Shown: piece by piece, positions 35,734 through 43,825 of the stretch
Numbering within the stretch: the first letter of the stretch is position 1
How the letters are laid out: each line of letters begins with the position of its first letter
Assembly (NCBI GenBank): GCA_018646625.1
Contig: JABGUJ010000001.1
Coordinates: 379,534 to 443,533, forward strand
DNA length: 64,000 nt
Source: Candidatus Woesearchaeota archaeon
GTDB lineage: Archaea > Nanobdellota > Nanobdellia > Woesearchaeales > JABGUJ01
Direction of reading: 5' to 3'
Notes under the pieces: generated by a model
The model's input: only the letters and a program-made list of their open reading frames with translations
Database searches by the model: none
What the model was told of the DNA's origin: nothing
Made by a program: the position numbers and the translations under genes

Positions 35734-37350
35734 ATGCGAGAACCTGTTGACAATAAACGAGTTAAGTGGATTGTGGTCACAGGGGGTGTTCTCTCCGGCC
35801 TTGGCAAAGGCATTGTTTCTGCAAGTATTGGTCGTCTGTTAGCTAACGGGTTAAAGATTGTTCCGGTCAAATGCGACGGCTACTTAAACGTAGATCCGGG
35901 TACCATGAATCCTGTAGAGCACGGAGAAGTTTTTGTTCTTGATGATGGGGGAGAAGTAGATCTTGATTTTGGTCACTACGAACGATTCTTAAGCACTAGT
36001 TGCAAATTCACATGGAATTTAACTTCTGGAAAGATATTTCAATCACTAGTAGAGCGAGAAAGACGTGGTGATTTCTTAGGGAAAACAGTTCAGATCGTTC
36101 CACACGTAACTGGCGAGATTAAAAGAAAACTAAGAGAGATAGCATCTGATGAAAAAGCGGATGTAATGCTTATAGAAATTGGCGGCACTGTTGGGGATCT
36201 TGAAAATCTGTGGTTCTTAGAAGCAATAAGGGAACTACAATCTGAAGTTGCCGGAGATGAATTTCTATGCGTGCATCTGGGATACATCCCCGTAATAGAT
36301 GCACAAGGCCAACAAAAGACAAAACCTATGCAGCAAAGTACATTATTCTTAAGAGAGAGAGGGTTGTTCCCTGATGTTTTTGTAGGTAGATCTAAAGAGC
36401 GACTTGCAGACAAAGCTAAAGAAAAGCTACATTGGACTTGTGGTGTTGAGAAAGATGCAGTAATAAGCGATCCTGATTGTTATAGCGTATATGAAATACC
36501 TTTGATTTTTGAAGAAGAAGGACTTAAAGAAAAATTAGAACGAAAATTAAAATTAAACATTAAATCCGATTTGACTGATTGGAAACGATTGGTACATAAC
36601 ATATTAAATCCTGAAAAAGAAATTACTATTGCTATTTGTGGTAAATATACTGAACTTGCGGATTCATACATCAGTATTGAAGAATCATTAAAACACGCCG
36701 GCGCACACTTTAAAACTCGAGTTCATGTGAAGTGGATTGAAACAACAGACATAGAATCTGGCGCAGTATCAAATTCTGAGATTTTTGATGGTGTACAAGG
36801 ATTGATTATTCCCGGAGGATTTGGTTCTCGAGGTATTGAAGGTAAAATTAGCGCAATAAAATATGCGAGAGAAAACAACATACCTTTCCTTGGTCTTTGC
36901 TATGGTTTGCAATTAGCAGTTGTCGAGTTTGCAAGAAATGTTTGCGGCTTGCGAAGTGCAAATTCTACTGAAGTTGATGAAGATTGTAAAGAACCGGTTG
37001 TATATATCATGCCTGAACAAAGACAAGTAACAATAAAAGGCGCAACTATGCGGCTAGGATCTTATGAAGCTCTATTAACCGAAGGTTCAACTGTTGCAAA
37101 ATTATATGGTGATACTGTTGCTCACGAAAGACACAGGCACCGTTATGAGGTCAATCCCGATTATCATACAATGCTTGAGAAAAACGGTTTAGTTCTATCT
37201 GGAAAATCTAAAGATGGCGTTTTGGTGGAATTCATTGAATTACCTGGCCACAAATACTTTGTAGCTACTCAAGCCCATCCTGAATTAAAGTCCAGACTTG
37301 AGAGTCCCGCACCCTTATTCTATGGTTTAATTGAAGCGTGCTTAGAGTAA
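35734..37350 (+). CDS. pyrG: CTP synthase
   Basis: This 538-residue enzyme aminates UTP to CTP using glutamine. The N-terminal synthetase domain opens with WIVVTGGVLSGLGKG and keeps the nucleotide-binding core. The C-terminal class I glutamine amidotransferase domain has nucleophile C389 in GLCYGLQ and the H515/E517 pair (HPE). Length is full for the family. A TATA box AATTATATATA is about 28 bases upstream of the ATG. The UMP kinase gene further downstream gives a second pyrimidine enzyme in the same stretch. Confidence 0.98.
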   Translation: MREPVDNKRVKWIVVTGGVLSGLGKGIVSASIGRLLANGLKIVPVKCDGYLNVDPGTMNPVEHGEVFVLDDGGEVDLDFGHYERFLSTSCKFTWNLTSGKIFQSLVERERRGDFLGKTVQIVPHVTGEIKRKLREIASDEKADVMLIEIGGTVGDLENLWFLEAIRELQSEVAGDEFLCVHLGYIPVIDAQGQQKTKPMQQSTLFLRERGLFPDVFVGRSKERLADKAKEKLHWTCGVEKDAVISDPDCYSVYEIPLIFEEEGLKEKLERKLKLNIKSDLTDWKRLVHNILNPEKEITIAICGKYTELADSYISIEESLKHAGAHFKTRVHVKWIETTDIESGAVSNSEIFDGVQGLIIPGGFGSRGIEGKISAIKYARENNIPFLGLCYGLQLAVVEFARNVCGLRSANSTEVDEDCKEPVVYIMPEQRQVTIKGATMRLGSYEALLTEGSTVAKLYGDTVAHERHRHRYEVNPDYHTMLEKNGLVLSGKSKDGVLVEFIELPGHKYFVATQAHPELKSRLESPAPLFYGLIEACLE

Positions 37351-37450
37351 TTATAAATCTATAAATTCTAACCTCTCAGCCCCTGTATTTGGTGTTTGTA
37401 CGCTCCATCTTTTCGTAACATATATAAATGACCTTTTTTTCAAGCGATGT

Positions 37451-38494
37451 ATGGCCAATATGAATCATCTTAGCAAAAAAGCCAAGCGAAGAGAACTCGC
37501 TAAAGCAAAAAGAGCTTTACCTGTTGAAGCTGTGCCTGAGCATTCTGAAGAAACTCATCACAAATCAACACACCATGTTCATCACAAAAAAGAAAAGGGC
37601 ATCAAAGGCTCTATCAAATATTTCTATGAACATAATTACAAAGTGTTACTACTTATTCCAATCATTCTTTTAGTTTTAGCGGTTGCTCAAATTGGGCTTC
37701 AAGCCGCATTTACTGGAGATTTTGTTGCAAAAGCTACTTCCATTAAAGGTGGACAGACACTAACCTTTCTAACTGGTTTAGAGCTTGATACTGATCTATT
37801 AGAACAAAAGATAGATCTTGCATATCCCGCTAATGATGTTGATGTGCGAACGTTGACTAGTTCGGGAGTTGGCGCAGGTTATATTGTTGATGCAGATTTT
37901 GATGAAAATGTGGATAATACAAGAGTTATTGAAATATTTTCTGAACAATCAGGAATCGCTCAAAGCGAAATAGAATTTAGTGTTAACATGATTGGTTCTA
38001 GCTTGGGAGATAGTTTTTTCAAAGAAACAATTGTTGCAATTCTTATTGCATTCTTATTCATGGGAATAGTAGTATTCCTTTACTTTAAAGTATTCATACC
38101 TTCGCTTGCTGTTGTTTGGTGTGCAATCTCAGACATTGTTATTACTTTAGCAATATTCAATTTGTTTGGATTCAAATTATCCACTGCAGGTATCGCGGCA
38201 TTCCTTATGCTTATTGGTTATTCGGTAGATACAGATATTCTATTATCTACGAGAGTTCTTAAGAGAAAAGAAGGGAGCGTCATGGATGCAATCTACAGCT
38301 CAATCAAAACAGGAACCACCATGACTATAACTACTATCGCGGCAGTTTCTGTTGCATTAATAGTTGCCAACAGTGCAGTAATGCAGCAAATTATGACTAT
38401 ACTACTCATTGGCCTTTGTGTTGATTTAGTTATCACATGGCTACAAAACACGGCTTTATTGAGATGGTACTTAGAAAAGAAGGGTCAACACTAA
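37451..38494 (+). CDS. secF: Protein-export membrane protein SecF
   Basis: This 347-residue archaeal SecF has a basic His/Lys-rich cytoplasmic N-terminus (about 1-55), a first transmembrane helix, an extracellular P1-like loop with KGGQTLTF near 100, and five further helices including LMLIGYSVDTDILL and IAAVSVALIV segments. It works with SecD to complete preprotein export. SecF-then-SecD order is archaeal. ATG 37451 lies 26 bases after the TATA box ACATATATAAAT, so the mRNA is leaderless, and SecD starts two bases after its stop. Confidence 0.95.
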   Translation: MANMNHLSKKAKRRELAKAKRALPVEAVPEHSEETHHKSTHHVHHKKEKGIKGSIKYFYEHNYKVLLLIPIILLVLAVAQIGLQAAFTGDFVAKATSIKGGQTLTFLTGLELDTDLLEQKIDLAYPANDVDVRTLTSSGVGAGYIVDADFDENVDNTRVIEIFSEQSGIAQSEIEFSVNMIGSSLGDSFFKETIVAILIAFLFMGIVVFLYFKVFIPSLAVVWCAISDIVITLAIFNLFGFKLSTAGIAAFLMLIGYSVDTDILLSTRVLKRKEGSVMDAIYSSIKTGTTMTITTIAAVSVALIVANSAVMQQIMTILLIGLCVDLVITWLQNTALLRWYLEKKGQH

Positions 38495-38495
38495 A

Positions 38496-40232
38496 ATGGC
38501 AGGCGTAATGTACAAAGCAAAAAAAATAGTGAAGAACGTACGTATGATAATTCTGTTAGTTGTATTAGTATTGATGATTTTCTCTATTCATCCTAACTTT
38601 GAAGCAGAAGGCGTGGCTATTCGATCTGTTGTAAAAGATTCAGTCTCACATGTTGCAGGAATAACAAGTCCTGATCCTAAAGCAACCCCTCTTAGCAGAG
38701 AAGTCATATTATCTATTGATTCTAAAACCATAACGAACGTAAAAGATTTTTTTGAAGCTGAAAATTCTTTAGATGTTAACAGAACTGTGAGACTTGAGAC
38801 TAACAGAAATGTTTACAGAGTTAAAACAAGACCACTTCTCAACATCACAGTTACGGATGAACTAATTAACGTTACTATTAACGAAACAATTGATACTATT
38901 GAAGAAATAAACGGATCTAACGTAACTGTACAAAAGAACGTTTCTAAAGTCATAACACGAAACAAAACACTTAGCGAAGTAATTGGTGTAGAATCATTAG
39001 GATTAAGCATATACGACGCACCAACTACCAACATTAGAAAAGGTCTTGATCTTCAAGGCGGTACGAGAGTTTTACTACAACCCGCAGAACCAATCTCTGA
39101 TGATGACATGGAGATACTTCTTCTCAACATGAAGGAGAGACTTAACGTTTATGGATTAAGCGACATAATCGTAAGAGATGCATCTGATTTATCTGGTAAT
39201 CAATACATTCTTGTAGAGATTGCAGGAGCAACTAAACAAGAAGTTAAAGATTTACTAGCAAAACAAGGTAAGTTCGCAGCGAAGATTGCTAATGAAACAG
39301 TATTCCTTGGCGGTACCGATATTACTTATGTTTGTAGAAGTGCAGAATGTTCTGGCTTGGATCACAACTATGGATGCAGACCTGTCGCAAATGACGCATG
39401 GGCTTGCAGATTTAGATTTGCAATTGCTTTGACTCCAGATGCTGCTGAAAGACACGCAGGCATTACAGGAGAATTAGATATTATTAACGTAGATGGCAGC
39501 GACTATCTAGAACACAAACTTGATCTTTATCTTGACGATGAAATGGTTGATTCCCTCTACATTGGCTCAGAGCTAAAAGGAAGAGAAACGACAGACATCG
39601 CAATCTCTGGAAGTGGTGCAGGTAAAACTGAAGCCGAAGCAGTAAACGACGCACTTAACGGAATGAAAAAACTTCAAACAATCCTTATTACTGGTAGCTT
39701 ACCTGTTAAATTAAACATAGTACGAACTGATGCAATATCTGCAACCCTTGGTGAAGAGTTCACAAAGAACGCAATCATGGTTGGTTTATTTGCAATTCTT
39801 GCAGTTGTTGTAGTTGTATACATTAGATACAGAAGATTTGAAGTTGCAATACCTATGGTTTTTGCAATGGTTAGTGAAGTTGTACTTCTTCTTGGACTTG
39901 CATCATTAGTTGGCTGGAACTTAGACTTGGCAGCTATCGCCGGTATAATTGTGGCAGCAGGTACTGGTGTAGACGATCAGATTGTTATTACAGATGAAGT
40001 TCTAAGAGGAGAGTCTCAAAACACGATTAGTTGGAAAGAAAGAATAAAGAAAGCCTTCTTCATTATTATGGCTGCATATTTTACAACTGTTGTAGCAATG
40101 GTTCCTCTTCTTTTCGCAGGAGCTGGTCTCCTTAAAGGATTCGCATTCGTAACTATTGTTGGTGTATCATTCGGTGTATTTATTACAAGGCCCGCATATG
40201 CTGCAGTGGTGGAAATACTGCTTAAGAAATAA
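38496..40232 (+). CDS. secD: Protein-export membrane protein SecD with PDZ-like insert
   Basis: The 578-residue SecD keeps the diagnostic KGLDLQGGTRVLL segment (about 182-194), the P1 domain and the six-helix RND-type membrane core (about 425-575) with AGTGVDDQIV. Between helix 1 and the conserved motif is an extra segment; residues about 40-115 read like a PDZ domain (GVAIRSV, then VILSIDSKTITNV). A Thr/Asn-rich stretch follows. PDZ-like insertion is my inference. It is translated just after secF, with pyrH 11 bases downstream. Confidence 0.95.
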   Translation: MAGVMYKAKKIVKNVRMIILLVVLVLMIFSIHPNFEAEGVAIRSVVKDSVSHVAGITSPDPKATPLSREVILSIDSKTITNVKDFFEAENSLDVNRTVRLETNRNVYRVKTRPLLNITVTDELINVTINETIDTIEEINGSNVTVQKNVSKVITRNKTLSEVIGVESLGLSIYDAPTTNIRKGLDLQGGTRVLLQPAEPISDDDMEILLLNMKERLNVYGLSDIIVRDASDLSGNQYILVEIAGATKQEVKDLLAKQGKFAAKIANETVFLGGTDITYVCRSAECSGLDHNYGCRPVANDAWACRFRFAIALTPDAAERHAGITGELDIINVDGSDYLEHKLDLYLDDEMVDSLYIGSELKGRETTDIAISGSGAGKTEAEAVNDALNGMKKLQTILITGSLPVKLNIVRTDAISATLGEEFTKNAIMVGLFAILAVVVVVYIRYRRFEVAIPMVFAMVSEVVLLLGLASLVGWNLDLAAIAGIIVAAGTGVDDQIVITDEVLRGESQNTISWKERIKKAFFIIMAAYFTTVVAMVPLLFAGAGLLKGFAFVTIVGVSFGVFITRPAYAAVVEILLKK

Positions 40233-40243
40233 ATCATACTAAA

Positions 40244-40930
40244 ATGGCTAAAAAAGAGGTAATTGTTATTTCTCTCGGGGGCTCAATCATAGCGCCTGAC
40301 AACATAGACGTTTCATTCTTAAAAAAATTCAAGAAACTAATTCAATCAGAGATCAAGAAAGGTAAAAGATTTATCCTGATCACTGGCGGCGGAAAAACTT
40401 GCCGCAGATACCAAGAAGCTAGTAAGAAAACAGGCAACAAAGATGCAAATTCTCTTGACTGGATTGGCATTAAATCAACCTGGCTAAATGCTGAAGTCGT
40501 TAAAGGCATGTTCGGCGAACAAGCCCATCCTGAAGTTATTATTGACCCGTCTAAGAAGATTAATTTCAAAAAAGACGTTCTAGTGGGCGCAGGGTGGAAA
40601 CCTGGCTGGTCTACTGACTATGACGCTGTTTTGCTTGCAAAACAATTCAAAGCAACACGTTTGATTAATTTATCAAATATCGAATATGTGTACGATAAAG
40701 ATCCTAGAAAATACAAGAACGCAAAACGTTACGAAGATCTTTCCTGGAACGATTTTATTGGAATCGTTGGAACAAAATGGGTGCCTGGCAAGAATGCGCC
40801 CTTTGATCCTGTTGCTACAAAACTTGCATCAAAGTTAAAGATGGAAGTGGTTATAATGAAAGGAAGCAACATAAGAAACATAAAGAAATACCTGTCAGGG
40901 AAAACTTTCAAGGGCACATTAATAAAATAA
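40244..40930 (+). CDS. pyrH: UMP kinase, archaeal type
   Basis: The 228-residue amino-acid-kinase-fold enzyme phosphorylates UMP to UDP. It opens with VISLGGSIIAP, has TGGGKTCRRY near 45 for phosphate binding, and has NLSNIEYVYDKDPRKY near 143-158 in the nucleotide-binding part. It follows secD by 11 bases and ends 1 base from the convergent porB-like gene. Length matches archaeal PyrH. Confidence 0.95.
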   Translation: MAKKEVIVISLGGSIIAPDNIDVSFLKKFKKLIQSEIKKGKRFILITGGGKTCRRYQEASKKTGNKDANSLDWIGIKSTWLNAEVVKGMFGEQAHPEVIIDPSKKINFKKDVLVGAGWKPGWSTDYDAVLLAKQFKATRLINLSNIEYVYDKDPRKYKNAKRYEDLSWNDFIGIVGTKWVPGKNAPFDPVATKLASKLKMEVVIMKGSNIRNIKKYLSGKTFKGTLIK

Positions 40931-40931
40931 A

Positions 40932-41720
40932 TTAAGAATTTTTTTCTTGTTGTTCTTTCAAAGCTACTAGCTCTTCAAAATGATCGTTGGCGGCAACAAT
41001 GATACCTTCGGTTTGTTTTTTATTGAAACTTACTCCCGACAATGCAGAAAATGAATCCACTGACGCCTCTTTAGATGGAATCTCGAAGTTCATCAACACC
41101 CCATCTTCCATTTCATATATTGGGGTGAGCTTTGCATTAAATGCTTCTTTTGCCACTTGTATAGTCTTAGATTGTGGAAATGAAGAACCAACCGGAGTTG
41201 GAGAGAAAATTTTAACATAAGATGGGCCTGTAGATTTAAGTGCCTTATCGACTTTATTCACAATATCTAACGGAAACGCAACACTTGTTGTAGCTGCATA
41301 CGTTATTTCTGGAGATTTGTCTACTTCTGTGCCCTTACCATCTAAAAACACATAGCACACATTAGATGCATACTTCTTAAGCATTTCAACTTCGGCCTCC
41401 CTTTGCGCCTTAGTTGTCTTTTCATCTACTAAAACAAGCAGATTATATATCTTATTACCTTGATTCATTGATGTCTCGACACCCAGCGCTAATGATGCTG
41501 GACAGTCATCTGTATGTATGAATGGAATTTTCCATGATGGTTGAATAATATTTTTTGCTGAATTTTTAACAAAACTTGAAGAACTTACGACAATAGTATT
41601 CTGACCTGCTGCTTTCAGTGCAAGCCTGGTCGCCAATACTTTTCCACACCCTGGAACCCCTTCATGTCCTGGGCTGATGTACTCTTCAATTGATAGACCG
41701 TTTATTTCGTTTTTGTTCAT
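40932..41720 (-). CDS. porB: PorB-like subunit with eroded TPP and Fe-S sites
   Basis: The 262-residue protein aligns by eye to 2-oxoacid:ferredoxin oxidoreductase beta subunits over its whole length: an opening PGHEGVPGCG, KIPFIHT, YAATTSVAFPLDIV, GPSYVKIFSP and a closing PIYEMEDG. The residues for catalysis are missing. Of the four Cys that hold the proximal cluster only the second remains (the first is Val; the TGC position reads SSS; the PCPTG position reads PTPVG). The thiamine-diphosphate motif GDG...DN is replaced by VDE and DG. It is probably a non-catalytic homologue. It is the last gene of the por-like operon, and its start overlaps the zinc-protein stop by four bases. Confidence 0.8.
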   Translation of the reverse strand: MNKNEINGLSIEEYISPGHEGVPGCGKVLATRLALKAAGQNTIVVSSSSFVKNSAKNIIQPSWKIPFIHTDDCPASLALGVETSMNQGNKIYNLLVLVDEKTTKAQREAEVEMLKKYASNVCYVFLDGKGTEVDKSPEITYAATTSVAFPLDIVNKVDKALKSTGPSYVKIFSPTPVGSSFPQSKTIQVAKEAFNAKLTPIYEMEDGVLMNFEIPSKEASVDSFSALSGVSFNKKQTEGIIVAANDHFEELVALKEQQEKNS

Positions 41721-41992
41721 ATTTTTTCAACCTTATTGTTTGCTTCAGCAGCCCTGATCTTGGCTTCAATTGTTTTTTCTCTTGCCCATTTGTCGTTGCC
41801 ATCACTTTCAAAATCCACTTTCACTGAAAGTCGCTTACCACAATCACATTCAAACATTTTGTAATGAATGAATACGTGGTGCTCCGACCTGAAGTCCTCT
41901 GGATCTATGTTGCGTTTGCAATATGGACAAATGTCCAATAAGTCGTCCTCTTGAATACTATGAAAGACTGTCGTCCCTAACACCTCGGTCAA
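41717..41992 (-). CDS. Zinc-ribbon protein inserted in the por-like operon
   Basis: The 91-residue protein has CPYC near 22-25 and CDCG near 49-52, each in a beta-hairpin context, so it likely binds one zinc. A charged helical C-terminus follows. The start is uncertain: TTG 41992 or GTG 41983, both near a GGAG. It lies between porA-like and porB-like genes, where no subunit occurs in ordinary archaeal por operons, and overlaps porB-like by four bases. It is probably a partner or assembly factor of the complex. No family recognised. Confidence 0.75.
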   Translation of the reverse strand: MTEVLGTTVFHSIQEDDLLDICPYCKRNIDPEDFRSEHHVFIHYKMFECDCGKRLSVKVDFESDGNDKWAREKTIEAKIRAAEANNKVEKI

Positions 41993-42033
41993 CTCCTGTT
42001 ATCCCCTTATTATCTATACGAGCGACTACTATG

Positions 42034-42978
42034 TCACTTAAGTTTCAATAAATCTTCGTAACCTTTGTAATTTAGTTTCTCGATTTTCTTATCTTTCAAC
42101 GACTGTTTTACTTGAGAAAAGAAAGAAAGATCTTTCTTTTCAACTACTACAACTGAATCAAAGTCTGAACATAATTTCGTGATGTGGTCTTTAGGAAATG
42201 GATTAATACATCTGACCCTAATTACCGAGTAATCTTTTATTTTATTCTCATTAAGATGTTGTTTTATTTTTCTGAACAAAGTACCGTATGTAACAATAAC
42301 TTTAGAACTTCCCTTTACATCATAACTCTCTGTTATTCCGTTACCTAAATCAATCCCTACTTTTCTCTTAAAATCTTTCGCGACTGCGGATATTGTGCTA
42401 AATATCTTTTCATCGTCGAACACAGAACTTCCGTTGTGTTCCACAGTATTCAAACACTCTGGTTTTTTAGGATTGAGGGTTATATGATCGGGTCTATAAT
42501 TAGGAAGTAAATTCTTCACAGTTGTTTTTTGCGGAAGATCAACAACTTCACTCGTATTTGATAGTTCTGGATCAATAACTAATTCAACAGGCAATAATAT
42601 ATCTTTATTCTCTGCAATGGAAAACGATTGCAATGCCGTATCAGTTAATTCTTGTAAACTTGAAACATAAATCTGAACACAATTCTTATTTGAATAGTTT
42701 TTAGCGAGAATAACTATTGGTAAACCGAGTTTCTTACACTCCTTCACGCTTTTGCCAACACCATTACCATCAAGTATGGCTAATGTTCTAGAACCAAATG
42801 AATTTGCACCCATTGCTGTATTCATGGTGGCTTTATCAGAATATAATTGTAATATGTTTTTTTGGAGCTTGGGTACATATCTACTAAACCCATCGGATGT
42901 TGATGCGACTACTTCTGGTTTGCTAATATCTACAATATACGAAAATGCCTTCTTGATATCAACTAGATCTCTGGTCAT
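42034..42978 (-). CDS. porA: PorA-like subunit lacking catalytic motifs
   Basis: The 314-residue protein is shorter than usual PorA (near 390). Its N-terminal region aligns through NTAMGANSFGSRTLAIL and GLPIVIL, and the C-terminal domain through KVIVTYGTLFRKI and VRCINPFPKDHI. The YPITP motif that contacts pyruvate/thiamine is absent (ASTSDGF instead). The conserved ESEH acidic segment preceding the AM-GA motif, which holds the Glu that activates thiamine, reads YSDK. Its ATG overlaps the ferredoxin-subunit stop by four bases. It is probably structural rather than catalytic. Confidence 0.8.
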   Translation of the reverse strand: MTRDLVDIKKAFSYIVDISKPEVVASTSDGFSRYVPKLQKNILQLYSDKATMNTAMGANSFGSRTLAILDGNGVGKSVKECKKLGLPIVILAKNYSNKNCVQIYVSSLQELTDTALQSFSIAENKDILLPVELVIDPELSNTSEVVDLPQKTTVKNLLPNYRPDHITLNPKKPECLNTVEHNGSSVFDDEKIFSTISAVAKDFKRKVGIDLGNGITESYDVKGSSKVIVTYGTLFRKIKQHLNENKIKDYSVIRVRCINPFPKDHITKLCSDFDSVVVVEKKDLSFFSQVKQSLKDKKIEKLNYKGYEDLLKLK

Positions 42979-43169
42979 TTTGTCGTCTTCAGCTCCAACG
43001 CTTTAAACGGGCACTCCTCTACGCAGATTCCGCACGATTTACATTTCTCGTGCTCGATGTCAAACCGTTTGTCAATACATCCGTCTGGACAGTACATCCA
43101 ACAGAAGCCACACTTCGTGCACTTCTTTACATCCCTTACTGGCTTAACTTCATCACCCATTTTTTGCAT
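42975..43169 (-). CDS. porD: PorD-like 2[4Fe-4S] ferredoxin subunit
   Basis: This 64-residue dicluster ferredoxin has two complete CxxCxxCxxxC sets (CTKCGFCWMYC and CKSCGICVEEC), eight Cys in all, each followed by Pro or linked as usual for delta subunits. It is the only subunit in the operon whose cofactor ligands are intact, so the complex likely still moves electrons or carries clusters. It overlaps porA-like by four bases and follows porG-like by 11 bases. Confidence 0.93.
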   Translation of the reverse strand: MQKMGDEVKPVRDVKKCTKCGFCWMYCPDGCIDKRFDIEHEKCKSCGICVEECPFKALELKTTK

Positions 43170-43180
43170 CTCTTGATAGT

Positions 43181-43714
43181 TTATTTCAAAACATCAATAC
43201 ATGACTTAAACTGTTTTTTAACTTTATCTTTATCAACTTGATCGTCTATCTTCTCAATACTTTTTATGATCGATTTAGGACTAAATTGATTAGTATTTTG
43301 AACTAGTGTTGCAAGTACTGGTAACACTAATCCTTTTGGAAACGCTTCTTCATCGGAAGAAAGTATTTCGTTAACATTTACACTTCTTAATTTATTTTTT
43401 AGTTTAATCGTTCCAGATAATTCTTTAGAATCTTTTTTAGTATTAACAATCACCATGCCGCTTTTCTTTACTCGTGACATTATGCTTTCTGATTTCAGAA
43501 ATTTTTCATTCATTAAAAAAATACAATCTGCTTGTCCGCTGTATACCTTGCTCACTGGCTTGTTATCTAGCATTACACAAGTCTCAGAGATCTTTCCCGT
43601 GTTCTCCCAGTAAGAATAGACTTCTTTTCCCTCAAAAAAGGCAGATTCCGCCAAAATGCTGCTCGTTTGAGCGGCATCAGCCTCATCACACCCAAAAACC
43701 AAGATTTCGTACAT
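43181..43714 (-). CDS. porG: PorG-like subunit without Gly-rich motif
   Basis: The 177-residue product matches the gamma-subunit fold in order and pattern: a beta-strand EILVFG, helix TSSILAESAFFEGKEVYSY, then VMLDNKPVSK, ADCIFLMNE and a late KGLVLPVLATLV. The GxGGQG loop reads GCDEADA, and the RRG segment that normally meets CoA is replaced by GKISET. The start is ATG 43714 or GTG 43720. A TATA box at 43741-43748 fits either as leaderless. It is the first gene of the operon, divergent from nop5. Confidence 0.8.
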   Translation of the reverse strand: MYEILVFGCDEADAAQTSSILAESAFFEGKEVYSYWENTGKISETCVMLDNKPVSKVYSGQADCIFLMNEKFLKSESIMSRVKKSGMVIVNTKKDSKELSGTIKLKNKLRSVNVNEILSSDEEAFPKGLVLPVLATLVQNTNQFSPKSIIKSIEKIDDQVDKDKVKKQFKSCIDVLK

Positions 43715-43740
43715 ATTCACTCTTCTTTTCTAAATTGGGA

Positions 43741-43748
43741 TTTAAAAA
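43741..43748 (-). promoter_or_regulatory. TATA box of the por-like operon
   Basis: CTTTTTAAA-type element on the minus strand, 27 bases upstream of the first porG-like codons. Its presence argues the operon is expressed. Confidence 0.55.
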
Positions 43749-43795
43749 GATTTGCTGTGACTCAACAGTGCTTATTTTTACGATTTTTCAATACC

Positions 43796-43805
43796 TTTAA
43801 AAATA
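43796..43805 (+). promoter_or_regulatory. TATA box of nop5
   Basis: TTTAAAAATA is centred 26 bases upstream of ATG 43826, fixing the Nop5 start and excluding a longer frame from 43667, which would begin inside the divergent por-like gene. Confidence 0.65.
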
Positions 43806-43825
43806 CGCACAATCTCCGCTTTAGA

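Noticed and set aside
40932-43714. Por-like genes as pseudogenes
   Set aside because: All frames are full, coupled and promoter-equipped, and the ferredoxin subunit is intact; loss is confined to catalytic residues, which does not look like random decay.
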